Shown here: positions 47,606 to 59,600 of the stretch, piece by piece
How the letters are laid out: the number at the start of each line of letters is the position of its first letter
How positions within the stretch are numbered: position 1 is the stretch's first letter
Origin: Lotus japonicus
Taxonomy: Eukaryota > Streptophyta > Magnoliopsida > Fabales > Fabaceae
Reading direction: 5' to 3'
Length of the DNA stretch: 64,000 nucleotides
Assembly (NCBI RefSeq): GCF_012489685.1
Contig: NC_080043.1
Span: 9,550,501-9,614,500, forward strand
Translations under genes and position numbers: made by a program
Notes under the pieces: generated by a model
What the model was told of the DNA's origin: nothing
The model's database searches: none
What the model saw: the letters and a program-made list of their open reading frames with translations, nothing else

Positions 47606-47914
47606 ATTTTGGTTAGGCACTATGAACATCGTTTTCGTTGGATATGAATAGAGTTTGAATTTTTTGGTAATTAAGTCAGTGCAAGTCTACAACTACCAAG
47701 TTATTTATGGTGTGGTTTGATCACTAAGAAAGTGAAGTGGCTCCTTTCATCTTTACTTGGTAAGGACGTGTGGAATTTGGCTTCCAAAATTCAAACAAAA
47801 AGTGAATTAATTAAGCATAAAAACAAACACATATTATTCATAAAAAAAAATAGGGACTAAAAAGCAAGTTAAAAAAAAAGAGGGACTAAAAAGCTATTAG
47901 CCTAGACCCTGTTC

Positions 47915-47922
47915 TATAAATA
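47915..47922 (+). promoter_or_regulatory. TATA box of the Cys-rich peptide gene
   Basis: TATAAATA lies 65 bp upstream of the ATG, in an otherwise AT-rich but not TATA-like context. A direct repeat GGGACTAAAAAG sits just upstream at about 47863 and 47883. Confidence 0.7.
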
Positions 47923-47986
47923 GGGCCATCAACTCGAATAGATTCATCAATTCCAATATATTATTCATCAACTCTAAGTCTAAGCA

Positions 47987-48277
47987 ATGGCGAGTCCTAC
48001 ACGTGCTGCCAATGCCATTGTGCTCGTTCTTGTCCTGAGTATCCTCACCACGATCCCGACTGCTGCAGGGCGCTGCCCTTACCCGATGAGGCTTTGCTTG
48101 CTGGTGCCATATATGTGCCGCGGCTGCCCCCCTGCCGCTGGCCTCACGGTCCCGACGACTGCAGCTGGCGAAGCGGCAGGACGCTGCCCCTACCCGAGGA
48201 GGGAGTGCATACTCTACCCGTTTCTGTGCCGGAGCTGCCCACCTGCCGCTGCTGGTGAAGCTGCCACCCCACCATGA
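47987..48277 (+). CDS. Secreted two-module cysteine-rich peptide
   Basis: A single-exon frame of 96 residues with a strong start context (GCAATGGCG) and a TATA box 65 bp upstream. Residues 1-28 form a signal peptide with a long Val/Leu core ending PTAAG. Two modules follow: C30, C37, C44, C47 and C67, C74, C81, C84. Both have spacing C-X6-C-X6-C-X2-C and the frame RCPYPxRxC...PxxCRxCPPAA. A linker TVPTTAAGEAAG precedes module 2 and resembles the end of the signal peptide, so the duplication probably included it. Codons are GC-rich, unlike the flanks. The spacing does not fit the NCR, defensin, Bowman-Birk or albumin-1 patterns I know. I do not recognise the family; a secreted defence or signalling peptide is only a guess. 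Confidence 0.82.
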   Translation: MASPTRAANAIVLVLVLSILTTIPTAAGRCPYPMRLCLLVPYMCRGCPPAAGLTVPTTAAGEAAGRCPYPRRECILYPFLCRSCPPAAAGEAATPP

Positions 48278-48300
48278 AGTTAAAGAATTAATGATGTATG

Positions 48301-48330
48301 AATAAAAATAATGGAATAAATAAATAATGA
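48301..48330 (+). terminator. Polyadenylation signals of the peptide gene
   Basis: AATAAA at 48301 and overlapping AATAAATAAATAA at about 48314 lie 24-40 bp after the stop codon, as expected for a short plant 3' UTR. Confidence 0.6.
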
Positions 48331-49287
48331 AAAATTATGAGAGACTCTGTTTTACACTTTTACTCCTTTCTACCCGTATCTTCTTTTTTTTTTTTCATAA
48401 GCTTTTGCATTAATGGGAAATGGTGTCAATTTGTAAAGATCCCCTTTTCTCTTGAAATGTAAAAAAAAAAAAGACTAATCAAAAGGACGAATTTACAAAG
48501 TTTATATTTTTCAGAACCGTAGGCCATGGATTGATCATTTGAGAGATTCAGGTTTAAGTGGGTATCGATTAGGAATAGGAATGGATTTTGTAAGATAGAA
48601 GATTAGATGCTAAATATGCTAGGACTTTTATAACTTCACAAGTGAAATTCCAATTAAAAGTTTGACTTAAGAAAGAATTAGATCTTTAGGTTTGAATTTA
48701 TCAATTCTTGGTACATAGATTATAGAAGAGATGATCATAGTCTTTATGTTATTTGAATTTCTCAGCATCAGGGATACTTTGTTAAAAATGCTTAACTGTA
48801 CCTGACTAGGTGGGTGTTTATATGTGTATGCTGAAACTTGAATGATATTTAAACCTGGAAAGGAAATGGTGGGCATGTTAATTAGGAATTTCAATCCTTT
48901 CATGTTTCACATGAAAACTGTTGCTAGTGCCAAGGAAAATTAGATTTTCTGTCTCTCTCTTCATTACATTGTCATTTGGAAATTAGATTTTTGTTTATTG
49001 CCTGCTATGTTCTCTCTTTGAACAAAATTCATAATCATATGCCAAATGCAATTTTACTTTGAACTAGATTATAATGAATTCAGGTAAATGTATTTTCTTC
49101 AGATAAATCCCCTATTTATGGATATGCTGGGTCATAACCCCTCCTGGTTTATTTTTGTCTCCCTAACTATAATGAAGTTCATTTTTACCAATTATTCGTT
49201 GTAAGTGAAAGTGTGGAGGATAAGGAAGGAACTAGCCAATGAGAATTCTAAAACAGTCTAACTAGCAACCTGACTGTGAAACTTGAT
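48331..49287. other. No gene recognised
   Basis: AT-rich DNA with poly(T) and poly(A) runs. The longest open frames are short and have no recognisable motifs. Confidence 0.5.
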
Positions 49288-49295
49288 AGAGTAAG

Positions 49296-50495
49296 CAGTG
49301 GCGGAGCCAAGAATTTTGTGGAGCCTGGGCAAGTTTGTACACCAATGAAAACAGAGATTTTATTGATTGAAACACATAACCACATGGGAATAGTTCATAA
49401 TTAACGTATGAACAACTCAAACAGATGAAAGAAAATTATATATATTTGAATTAGAAACTAAGAAGTGTAATGAAGGATTAACCATTATACTGTTGATCCC
49501 TGAAGCTATATCTCTGATTCACTCTCAATGGCTTTAATTCCTTTAATGTGAAATCAACTCCAAATATATAAATGAGCATAATTATTTTATCAGATTAAAT
49601 TCTTTCAACAAGAACCAAGTTTGTTTAGATGCCAAAAGGGACTATGAAAAAAAGCAAAAACTTGAAATACAAGCTAACCATCAAAGATACATTCACAAGA
49701 ACATGAAAAATGAGATACATTTCAAGCTTATGCACTTATGTCAAGCAGTAGACAGTAGCAATCAGATTAACCTCCTAACAAATTTTAAAAAGGAAATTTG
49801 CAAGGATGCTTAACATTAGTTGGAGACTAATTCACATCCTTCTCCATTCCCTCATTGTCAATGTTCCCATTCTCCCTGTCAAAGTCACAACCCAACAAAC
49901 TAGCATGCTACACAACCATATATTAATTAGCACCTTGTCACTCTAATAATCATAATCAATTAACAAAGAAATTGTAAACATCAATAAAAAAAAAAGGGAA
50001 ATGATTCAAAGGAAAGAAAGAACAGCACCCTTCCAGCAAGCAACTATTTTCATCCATAATAAATTGATTTGATAAATCCAAAGTCAGAACAGAAAGAGCA
50101 AGAATAACAAGTAAGAACACAAAGCAAAGAACCTTTCTCTGTTTCTCTAGTTCAGTACCAAACCACCATGGAAAGGTTGGTGAAACCAGAAGCAAACGAA
50201 GTGGAAATCATGTTCCAGAAGTGCAGAATCACAAACCTCATGCACACCATGACGGCGCGGTGGTATCCCTAACCACCACAAACCCATCAATTTTCTCCAT
50301 CAACAAGCCCTTCTCCCGGCCAGGCCCCACGTCTTCGGTGAACGATAGAGAAAGAGAACAAGAATGAGAGTTTTTTTTGCCCAAGCTACCCCTTTTTTTT
50401 TCCAAAACAGGCCCCTACGGCCCAAACAAAAAAGGTTTTTTGGTCATGGAGCCTGGGCACGTGCCCAGGTATGCCGGGCGGTAAATCCGCCTATG
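49296..50495. mobile_element. hAT-type element, 1.2 kb
   Basis: It begins CAGTGGCGGAGCC and ends GGTAAATCCGCCTATG. The outer ten bases are inverted repeats (CAGTGGCGGA / TCCGCCTATG, two mismatches). A perfect 8-bp duplication AGAGTAAG flanks it (49288-49295 and 50496-50503). GAGCCTGGGCA occurs near both ends. The interior has no transposase. Confidence 0.85.
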
Positions 50496-50503
50496 AGAGT
50501 AAG

Positions 50504-51381
50504 CAAATTAGTGATCATAAAGCATCAGAATAATGAAAGATAAGCATGGGGACTGCTTCTCTCTTTGTTGTACTTTGCTTTTCTTCTGCCAAGCAGTTTT
50601 ACTTAGCACCTTTCGTTGAACAACTTATCTGACCTGTACGACTGAACCTATAAATCCAGTTGTAGATACTAACATGCAGCATCCAGAAGATAAATGATTA
50701 TGTCAGTCTAAAGAAACATGGTTGGCACTACACATAGGAGCTTGTGCATAGAAATTCAATTTTTGCTACTCTTTTTCTTATATAGACAAACTATTCGTGG
50801 CTTATCCAGCATTGGCATGAAAAGGTTTATTAGTCTGGCATGTCCTGTTTTAATGTTTGGGTCGGTTTGGAATTCATGTGTTGGCGGGTTCGACTAAACA
50901 TGTGCATTGTTGAGGGGAGTTAGCACACAGTGGGATTATAGTGCATTGCTGATGGGTTTTTTTCATGTTCATGTATTTCTGGCACAATGAATCTCACTTG
51001 GGAGAGTTTGTTCCCAAGGTTTGTTTTTCAATCAATAAATATAATCTTTTGCTGTCAAAAAACAATTGCTTTATTTTTAGTTTATTAATTCCTTACTATG
51101 GATGCACATGTGGGATAAACTATTGACCAATTCGTTCTTCAATTTACTATGCTCATTTGGTTTCTTTGTTTTAAATTATGATTTACTAATTGGTTTAATT
51201 GTTTCAGTTTTTGGGATGTAGGGATTTTGTCATAAGATTACTATGTCCTAGCACTCTTGAATTTGTACTCTTCATGTGTGCTTTATAGTCTCTTGAATTA
51301 TATATGGTGCTACATAAAGCTACAAGGAAATCCTCAGTGGTTCACAAGTCTATACTAAATTGTAAGAGTTTATCAATTGAA
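50504..51381. other. Intergenic; possible LINE 3' tail
   Basis: No gene recognised. TTTTTCAATCAATAAATATAATC...GTCAAAAAAC at about 51025-51064 resembles the tail of a plant LINE, but nothing upstream confirms it. Confidence 0.35.
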
Positions 51382-51811
51382 ATGATGACATGTTACTCAT
51401 CTATTGCTCTTCTTATGCTTTGTTTTTGTGGAGTTTCTCTCATTGAGGCTCAAAGAAATGGCTTGGAGCTTATCCATCGTGATTCTTTAAAGTTACCATT
51501 CCATCGTCCTACAGAAACTCACTTCCAACGAGTTTCAGAGGCAGTGCGTTCTTCCTTCAGTCGTGACAATCACTTAAAAAAAATATTTCACCTATACAAA
51601 TTCGCCTAAATCAAATTTAATCCCAGGTGATGGTGACTACCTCATGACTTATTCGCTTGGAACCCCACCGTTTCAGATATATGGTGCTATTGATACGGGT
51701 AGTCAAATGATCTGGAGTCAATACCATCCTTGTAACTCATGTTACAACCAAACTAGACCCATTTTCAATCCTTTAAAATCCAAAACATACCAAAACCTTA
51801 CATGCTTTTAA
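51382..51811 (+). pseudogene. Nepenthesin-type aspartic protease, truncated
   Basis: The N-terminus carries a signal peptide (MMTCYSSIALLMLCFCGVSL) followed by the A1B propeptide hallmark LELIHRDSLKLPFHRPTETH. A frame change occurs at or near an A8 run (51576-51583). The next frame continues GDYLMTYSLGTPPFQIYGAI, DTGSQMIW with the catalytic DTGS, and CNSCYNQTRPIFNPLKSKTY, then stops at CF*. The second catalytic Asp domain is absent, so only about the first third of a normal protein of about 430 residues remains. The sequence resembles legume CDR1/CND41-like proteases. It is not functional. Confidence 0.85.
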
Positions 51812-52799
51812 TTTTAAATTTAAATGTTTAATTTTATTTTTTTAATCCATTTGTATTTAAAAAAAAAATTAAAAGCCACATGAAATTAATGACTCAGCAA
51901 AAATTGAACACCTAAGCTGGTAACACGAGTATGGATCTATTCTGATTAAAAAAAAAGTTCAGGGATTCGAAATCGGAAAAAAAAAATTTACAGGAACTTA
52001 TTTTCGTAAGGGGAACAATTTCAGGGACCTCCGCTTCATAGATATTAAAGAGTGACATGTATTTTGCAACGGAAAATATGTGGCTTAAATATAATATACG
52101 AAAAATTAAAGTATCATTTAAGGTTTTACTGACATTTTTAAAATGCTAGTCTCGCCTGGAAATCTATTTAAATAGATTATAAGTTAGTTTGTATCTAAAT
52201 AAAATTTAAGGTAAACTATCTCCATAAAAAAAAAGTTTATATAAACTATCATCTTACTTATTCAAATAAGTCAATAAATATATAATTTTAAGATATTACG
52301 GTAAAAAAATTATCATATTATTTATATCCTTACAAAAATCCAATTTGTTTCGTGTAAAAGGTCGTAGTAATGTCTTAAAATATTGTAATTCAAATAGGCA
52401 TTTAAAGAAGTCTTAACATGATTATTAAATAGTAAGTCCGAACTAGTCTTAGATTTGATGTATATTAGGCAATAGATCACTACGAGATCTAACCTATTTT
52501 CACCTCTCATGTGTAACCCCTTTTGGGAAATGTACAAACTTCTTTTATTTTTATTATCTTATACCAATATTTTCGATTGAAGATAATCTTGTTGAAATTA
52601 GGATCATTAATATCATGTTATAGAGTTTGCTCTCTTGACAAAGACTTTTCAATAATAAGATTCCAAACTGAAATCTCACTAAGCTAGAATTAAACATGTA
52701 CCAATTTAATCAAGTCGATCAACGTAAAAGTAGCACAAATATAATCTTTGCTATGCTTTCAAGTTTCAATATAGTTAAAATTATAATTAATCTTTGCTT
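51812..52799. other. No gene recognised
   Basis: AT-rich DNA right after the protease break. At 51900-52030 the phrase GTTCAGGGATTCGAAATCGG and the GGGGAACAATTTCAGGGACC block resemble a MULE-type terminal region, so a transposon may have removed the rest of the protease. The ends were not found. Confidence 0.35.
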
Positions 52800-53400
52800 T
52801 TTGTTGTAGGGATGAAGGTCCAAGGGAATGCACAAGATTTGGTGAAGAATGGAGGTTTTGAAGCTTGCTGGAAAAAATGTGCTTACCACCTTTTCAACAG
52901 AGAAAGAAATCATGTTTGCTGCCATTTTCATGCTAAGCGCCCTAAGGCAGTGGACGTTTCCTTAGCTTGAAGAAACAAGGTGTTAAGCGCACATAATGGA
53001 GTGCTAACCACTCTGACCAGATCTGAAGCACTATAAACACAAAAACAGATCTCTATCACTTTGAAACTCACCCAAAAACAAAGAGAACACAAGGGAAAAC
53101 ATCAAGGGAGACCTAGGAGGCTAGATCCTTTGGAGCTGATTTCATCGTTTGGGAACCATAACAGTCAATTTTTCATCTTTCTTCTCTTTTATGATTGTAA
53201 AGATATCCATGGAAATGGATAGCTAATTTCTCATTTGCTGGGATTTGAACTAATTGTTTTGATACTCATATAATCTATTTCTCAGTGTTTCAATGTTAAA
53301 TAATCAATGGTTTTCTCTTATGCTTCATGCTATTTCTTAGGTTGATCCCCTTGGGTATTTACTTGATTCAAACCTGTGTAGGAAACTTACACATTCTTGA
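52800..53400 (+). mobile_element. Athila-like LTR fragment
   Basis: The layout parallels the Athila LTR: a GCTAAGCGCCCTAAGG-type block, a TATAAACACAAAA promoter-like site at about 53032, a purine-rich stretch, GGAGCTGATTTCATCG, and ATGGAAATGGATAGCTAA, comparable to ATGTCTATGGATAGCTAA in the intact LTR. It is diverged and has no internal coding region. Confidence 0.45.
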
Positions 53401-53615
53401 GCCTGAACTAGATTTAATCATAACAATTATTTTCGTACGTCATACAATTCTAGGGACCTCCAGAGTATATTTAAGCCAAAAGAAAATAATAACAATTAAA
53501 GATAGTCAAAAGAGCTATGCTATTACACTTTGTTTTAAGAAGCTGATCCATCTTCCACCACTGTCCATAAACAACTGGTCCATCCAGCTAATGATATCAA
53601 TTCCAAAACTACATG

Positions 53616-56600
53616 TCAGACTTTAGACTCCAACGCTAAAAGTATCTTCTTTCTTGGCCCCTGGAACCAGCAAAACATATTCATGATGTGTAACAAAATC
53701 AAAAAGGAACATACTGAATGGATCACAAACAAAAACAAAGCATATGCTTGACCGAAGCAAAAGTACGGTGAAACTGAAATGTTTTACAAGTTATAACATG
53801 AAAATATTAGTCACACTTACAAGTTACCATATCAATAAAACACAAAAAACCCTGTGTAAACTCCCGTACTAATCAAGGACCCAAGACCCCCACATTAGAT
53901 AAGTTAATAACATACGATAGTCAGGGTAAGTTTAGCCATCAAGAAGTATTGAAGTATTGTGGGAAACAAAACCTTTTTAACACACCTAGTTTTTTTAGAG
54001 GAAAATCATTTTGTGTGACATCATTAAAACTTCAGGGACCCTTTATGGACAAGACAAGAGTAAAGGGAAATTAAAGTCAGATTCTTAGATTTGGGCCACC
54101 AACCATGAGTTTGGAAGGTGCACTCATGACCTTACGTCTTGCCGACATGGGAATTTCCAATTTTGTGTTTTTAACAGGGTCATGATCTCATCGACTTAGG
54201 CACAAGGTCTGATCTCAGTTTACTGCCATTCAACTAAAATTTATACACAATTGATAACATACATATAACACAAGGAGATAAATGGGACATGTCGGAGTGT
54301 CAACACAAACTACCAAATCTTATTAATTATAAACTACATACACAATACTAGAAATTCAGGACAAAAACATTAAGCAACTTGGTACACAGTATCCAAGCAC
54401 AAGCAGCTTGTGATGGTAATAGAAACCAATCGATGTCCCACCTTAACCCAACAATTCCCTAGTGAGTGGTTAAAAAAATGGATGAAGAAATGTTAGTTCA
54501 CTGACTATTGACCATATATTTGCTGTTTCTTGTAAAACAATACTCCCTCCGTTCCTAATTATAAGACCTTGTTTCAAAATTTTCATGTTCCTAAATATAA
54601 GACCTCTTAAAATAATCTAGCAAAAGGTTTTATACTCTTCCATATTTACCCCTCACATTAATTGTATGTTTTCAATTCCAAAGTTACCACCTACCATTAA
54701 TTACTACTAATCCAACTAACTATGACTTTTGGTATAAATGCAATGATTATTAGTGAGAGAAAATGACAAAGGGTAAATAGGGAAGAATGTATGCATTTTT
54801 AAAAAATCAATACACTAATTAGTCACATTAAATGCTTTCTTAATAAGCGCAATTTTTTGGAATAGGTCTTATATTTAGGAACGGAGGGAGTAAGAAATAA
54901 TATTCATTTTTCTTCTTTGATAAAAGAAGAAATTTAGGAAGAGAAAGAATTATATAAAAGGGTAAGGATGATAAAAAATCCTCCTTAAAAAAGAGGAAGG
55001 TAAAATAAACACCATAAACGAACTCAAGGCTCCAAAACTCTCAACTTGAAAGAGCCTCTCCCTAAAACTGCCATGTGCATTATACCATATGGCAGTCAAA
55101 TACCTAATCTTATCCCAAAGCAGCTGTTTATCCATAGAAAAATCTTAAAACTGTGAGTTACACTTCATCCAGATGCACCAAAGCGTAGCAAATATTGCTC
55201 AATGTCAAAATAAAAGGGTCAATTTAATATATCAAATGTCATTGAGAGATGCAGAGACTATAGCACCATTAAAAGTTAGAGGGCCCGTTCCATATTGAAC
55301 ATGTGTCACAATACCAATAGAACTGCAAGATATAACTGACGAAAACAGAAAAAAGTACACAAATCCAAGGCTAGGTAGGTTTATGCGTACCATTGGTATA
55401 CCCATAGCTTTGAGATCTTCATCGGTCATATGATTGAGAGCTGTCATATCAACCTGAAATAACAGCTTTTAGATGCAAATATTATCACTTGACATTCAAA
55501 ATAAAACCCAGTTAAGATAATGAATTTTCTCTAATGCAGGAAAAAGATAAGTAATGCACAGCATACTTCTTCAGCCTGGAAAGATATGAGATACTTTTCG
55601 AGACCCAACGACTGCAAAAATTCATCCACTGAAGTCTCAGCCTGCAAAACAAGAATACGAATTTATTCCCTTCTAATTTTCTTCTATTCAGTAAAGAAAA
55701 TAATAACAAAACAAGAAAATTAAAAAGAACATTCTTTTGACTAAAAATTAAGAAAATTTCATCTACTTAAGGAAATTGAACACAAAATGGCCACCAACGA
55801 TCATCTTAATAGTTTAACAACTGAAATCACTATTACAGGAATCTAAAAGCATATATCATAACCAACCCAGTGATGTGGATTGAATTCTAAACCAACGCTA
55901 GATTCCCTTTCAGCTTTTTCAACTAGAAATTTTCAAATACCACCATTACTATAGCAAATGTTGTCTTTAGCAATATTAAGCTCACCAGCTATACCATATA
56001 ACTTGGCAGTTGGAACAGACAGTAATCATTATATGTAAAACCATCTTTCACATAACTGCCATGGTTTTCTTTATGATAAGCACATAGCTACCATGGTAAT
56101 CAATTTACCAATGCCTCAGTTTTGAAATCATGGTATTCTAGGAGTTGGACCAATTGGGCCAATGTACTTGATAAATGATGATAACATTGGTTCATATATA
56201 ATAATAAATCAATAAAAAAATACATATATGTTTATAATACACACACATCTTTGCAAATTTGGTACTCTAGTACTTCATTAAAATATTTCTACTTCATAAA
56301 CAGACTCATTGCATATACTAGCTGACCATTCAATATACCCTCTCAAAGCACTAAATAGTCATAATCTGTTTGACAGTAAATACAGTAGAACATACACATG
56401 TACAGATATGATATGACATGACATGTACTGAGACTGATGTCACTTACCTACCACATTAAAAAAATGTTCTAGTTAAATATTTAAATACAAATAATAACAA
56501 TAATACCTTTCGTGCCAAAGTTTTAGGAGCAGGGTTAGTGGATCTTTTAATCTTTGCTGCAGGAGCCTCGACACCGACGCTTTTATTGCTTGGTTTACCC

Positions 56601-59600
56601 ATCACTTTTGACTTTGGAGGGTCAGAATTTTTAGGTTGTGCAGTCATTGTCCCTGATAGCCTTTCACGGAGATCCCGCATGTTTGGAACAGAACTCTTTC
56701 CACTTGGAGCTGCTGGTTGAAGACCTTTCTTTTGAAGCTTATGACGAAGATCTTGGGCAGTAACTTTGCGATCTTCACAAGCCATTAACAAACAATCAGA
56801 ACCCATTAAAAAGAACTAATGGAACCCAACAATAGTGGTAACTTATACTTGGATATGAGAATAACAGAATCAACCCATACTAGTGATCCGGGGTTCATCA
56901 TTGTCATATAGATCATGTTCCCACTTGTCATCTTGCCTCGATCTGCAAAAAAAGGAAAAACAAATAAAGACTTCAAATTTATCATCATGTTTTGTTTCAA
57001 TAGGCATTCAAGCACCTAAGATGAACACGATACATAAGAGATGTACAGAAACAGTAGCTTTTTACGAGTATACAAAAAGCAGTAACTCAACAGATGGGTG
57101 ATCCTTAGTTTCAACTTCTCATAAGTAAAAACTACAAAACATTAAAATGTGCATTCCGAATACAATGTTTCTACGAAGAATCAAATTATCACTATAGTTC
57201 TTCCTTTTTCTACTTCTTCTTCCAAGTGCAGGATAACCCCAAGGAGTTGGTGATAACCATCACAGCATATGATGCCACAAAAAATAAAAGGAAGGCAGTG
57301 GGTTTTGACTCACATGAGCAAGAGAGGTGAGCTGGAAGGGAATATGAATAAGGGATTTCTTGTGACTACCAAGACACTTGGAAGCAGAGGAGAGAGAGAA
57401 GTGAGGACGGTGAAAATTTAGTAAGAAAAAATGCTTAAAAGCAGATAATGAGAGAGAGAAGGAAGGGAGGAATTGGACAGAGAAGAGGTACAATGTCATT
57501 CCTAAACCCACTTTTTGTGATTAGAAAAACCTGATTCTATTGAAGCACCTTTCAGACTCCCAATCCATACTATATGTCAATAATCATCAAAAATTATCAG
57601 CACATACTTTCTAAGAGGAGGCCAAAATATTTCACTCATTGTAGCTTGAAACATGGATGGAAGTGCATTTGTGAGGCCAAAAGGCATTAGTAAGTTTTCA
57701 TAACAGCTATGTGTGCGAAAAGCTGTCTTCTCAATGTCTTCATACCCTGACTTCAAATCCAGCTTTGTAAATTAAGCAGCTCCATGTAATTCATCGAAAA
57801 ATTCATCTACAACAGGAATGGAAATGAATCAAGAATGATGACATTCTTGAGAGCCCGAAAATCAACACAGGTTCCAAGTATCATCTTTCTTTTTCACAAG
57901 TAAAACCGAACTTGAATAAGCATTATTAATAGGCCGTGTACTACTAGGCCTTGTATGCCCATTTGCAGTATTTCCTGCACCAGTCTCTCAATTTTCATTC
58001 TTTTAGAAATGTGGGTATCTATATGGACGCACAGTTACAAGCCGTTGTCCCGAGTGAAGTTTTATTGCTCCTTAAACGCTCTTTGTTGAGATGGAGTCAA
58101 GTCTGAAAAAGGCATTCCAATTTTCTCCACATCCGCTACGAAGTAGGGGATTTGAGTCCTCAAAGTGGTGTGCAGGGAAGAACTACATGGTATCTATATC
58201 ACCCCATTTGAGTCCCCTGTATTCTACATCACCCCCATTTGTGTAGAACTACATGGTGATCGTACTCAAGTTTGTTAGCACTTCTCCCAAAGTTTGTAAG
58301 CAAGCAATGTCTATAATTACCTCCAGGCCACCTACATCCTGAACATACGCATCAGTGGTACAACTATAGCCTACCACATTGATTTGAGTTTACTACAGAT
58401 CCCATGAGAAACACCTGATATCCATGAACTAATTTAATACCCACCGTTAGTTTCCTGAGCAGCAAGTCCCAAATATTGACTAAGCCTGAGAGAAATGAAA
58501 TTTTGAGAGGCACCACCACTGTCTATTAAATAATAATGGGAATCCCACCAACTCGGCCATCAGCCTTCAAGGATGACAACTCCCGTACTAATTCTGAAAT
58601 AAATCTACCACATAAATATACAAAAATCTTAACTTTACCTTCTTGAGAGACTTCATTATCTTTGAACTCTGTAACTTCTGCCGCGAATATCTCTCCTTCC
58701 TAGATGATAACCTCATCCTCTCCAGCATTTGTCTAGCGAAATCCCAGTGATAGCAGAGGCTCTTCCTTCTCCTTTCCCACAAATCCACATTGGCCACTCG
58801 TTATAGGATGTATTCTACGTGTTACCTTTATAGCCAACTCTAAAACTATTGCCAATTGTAGCATTAACCTTATCTTTATAGCCAACTCTAAACCAATTGC
58901 ATGGCCAGCAGAGGTGCCTCACAATTACAAATTTGTACCCAGCAGCGAATCTTCTCCGTCAAACCATTCAAAGAGTATCACATAGACTGTTGTTCAGGTT
59001 TTAAGGTTTAGGGCGCATACTCTTGAGCTATGCCTTTCTGATGTACCAACCATCCCAAAAGCTTAGATTAAATGGTATTAGGTGTATGCCTTAGTGATCT
59101 ACAGTCTGATCCTTGTTGCCCCCATTATTCTAATAAAAAGTTCAATTTCAGCACATGGTAGATGCACCGATGCATTGTTCACGCTTCAAGTTCAATTGGC
59201 TCTTGTGTGAAGGGATATGTTAGAAATATAATATAAAATCATTCATGTGTCGTCACCCAACAGCTTAAGCTTCTAGTTCTAGGATAGTTGGTTCTAGACA
59301 ACCTCGTTGTTGATGCATCGCCAACTCCTCGTATGGGTTCTAGATTCGTAGTTCACTAAACCCCTTCCTCGCCCATGTCATATTTGGGAATATCTCTGTC
59401 TGAATGGTAAACAAATGAATGGTTATCCTCTACCACATTGCCCCTCTCTCCTCCATCCCTATTTCTGTTGCTCTTCCAATTCTCCCCTCTGTTTTCTCCC
59501 ACTCCAACCTCTGTACCTCTATCGGTCTATCCAACCCTTCTTTTTCTGCCCCATCTACACTCCCCCAAGTCTTGGAAATTCCGCTCAACTATCTTTACTG

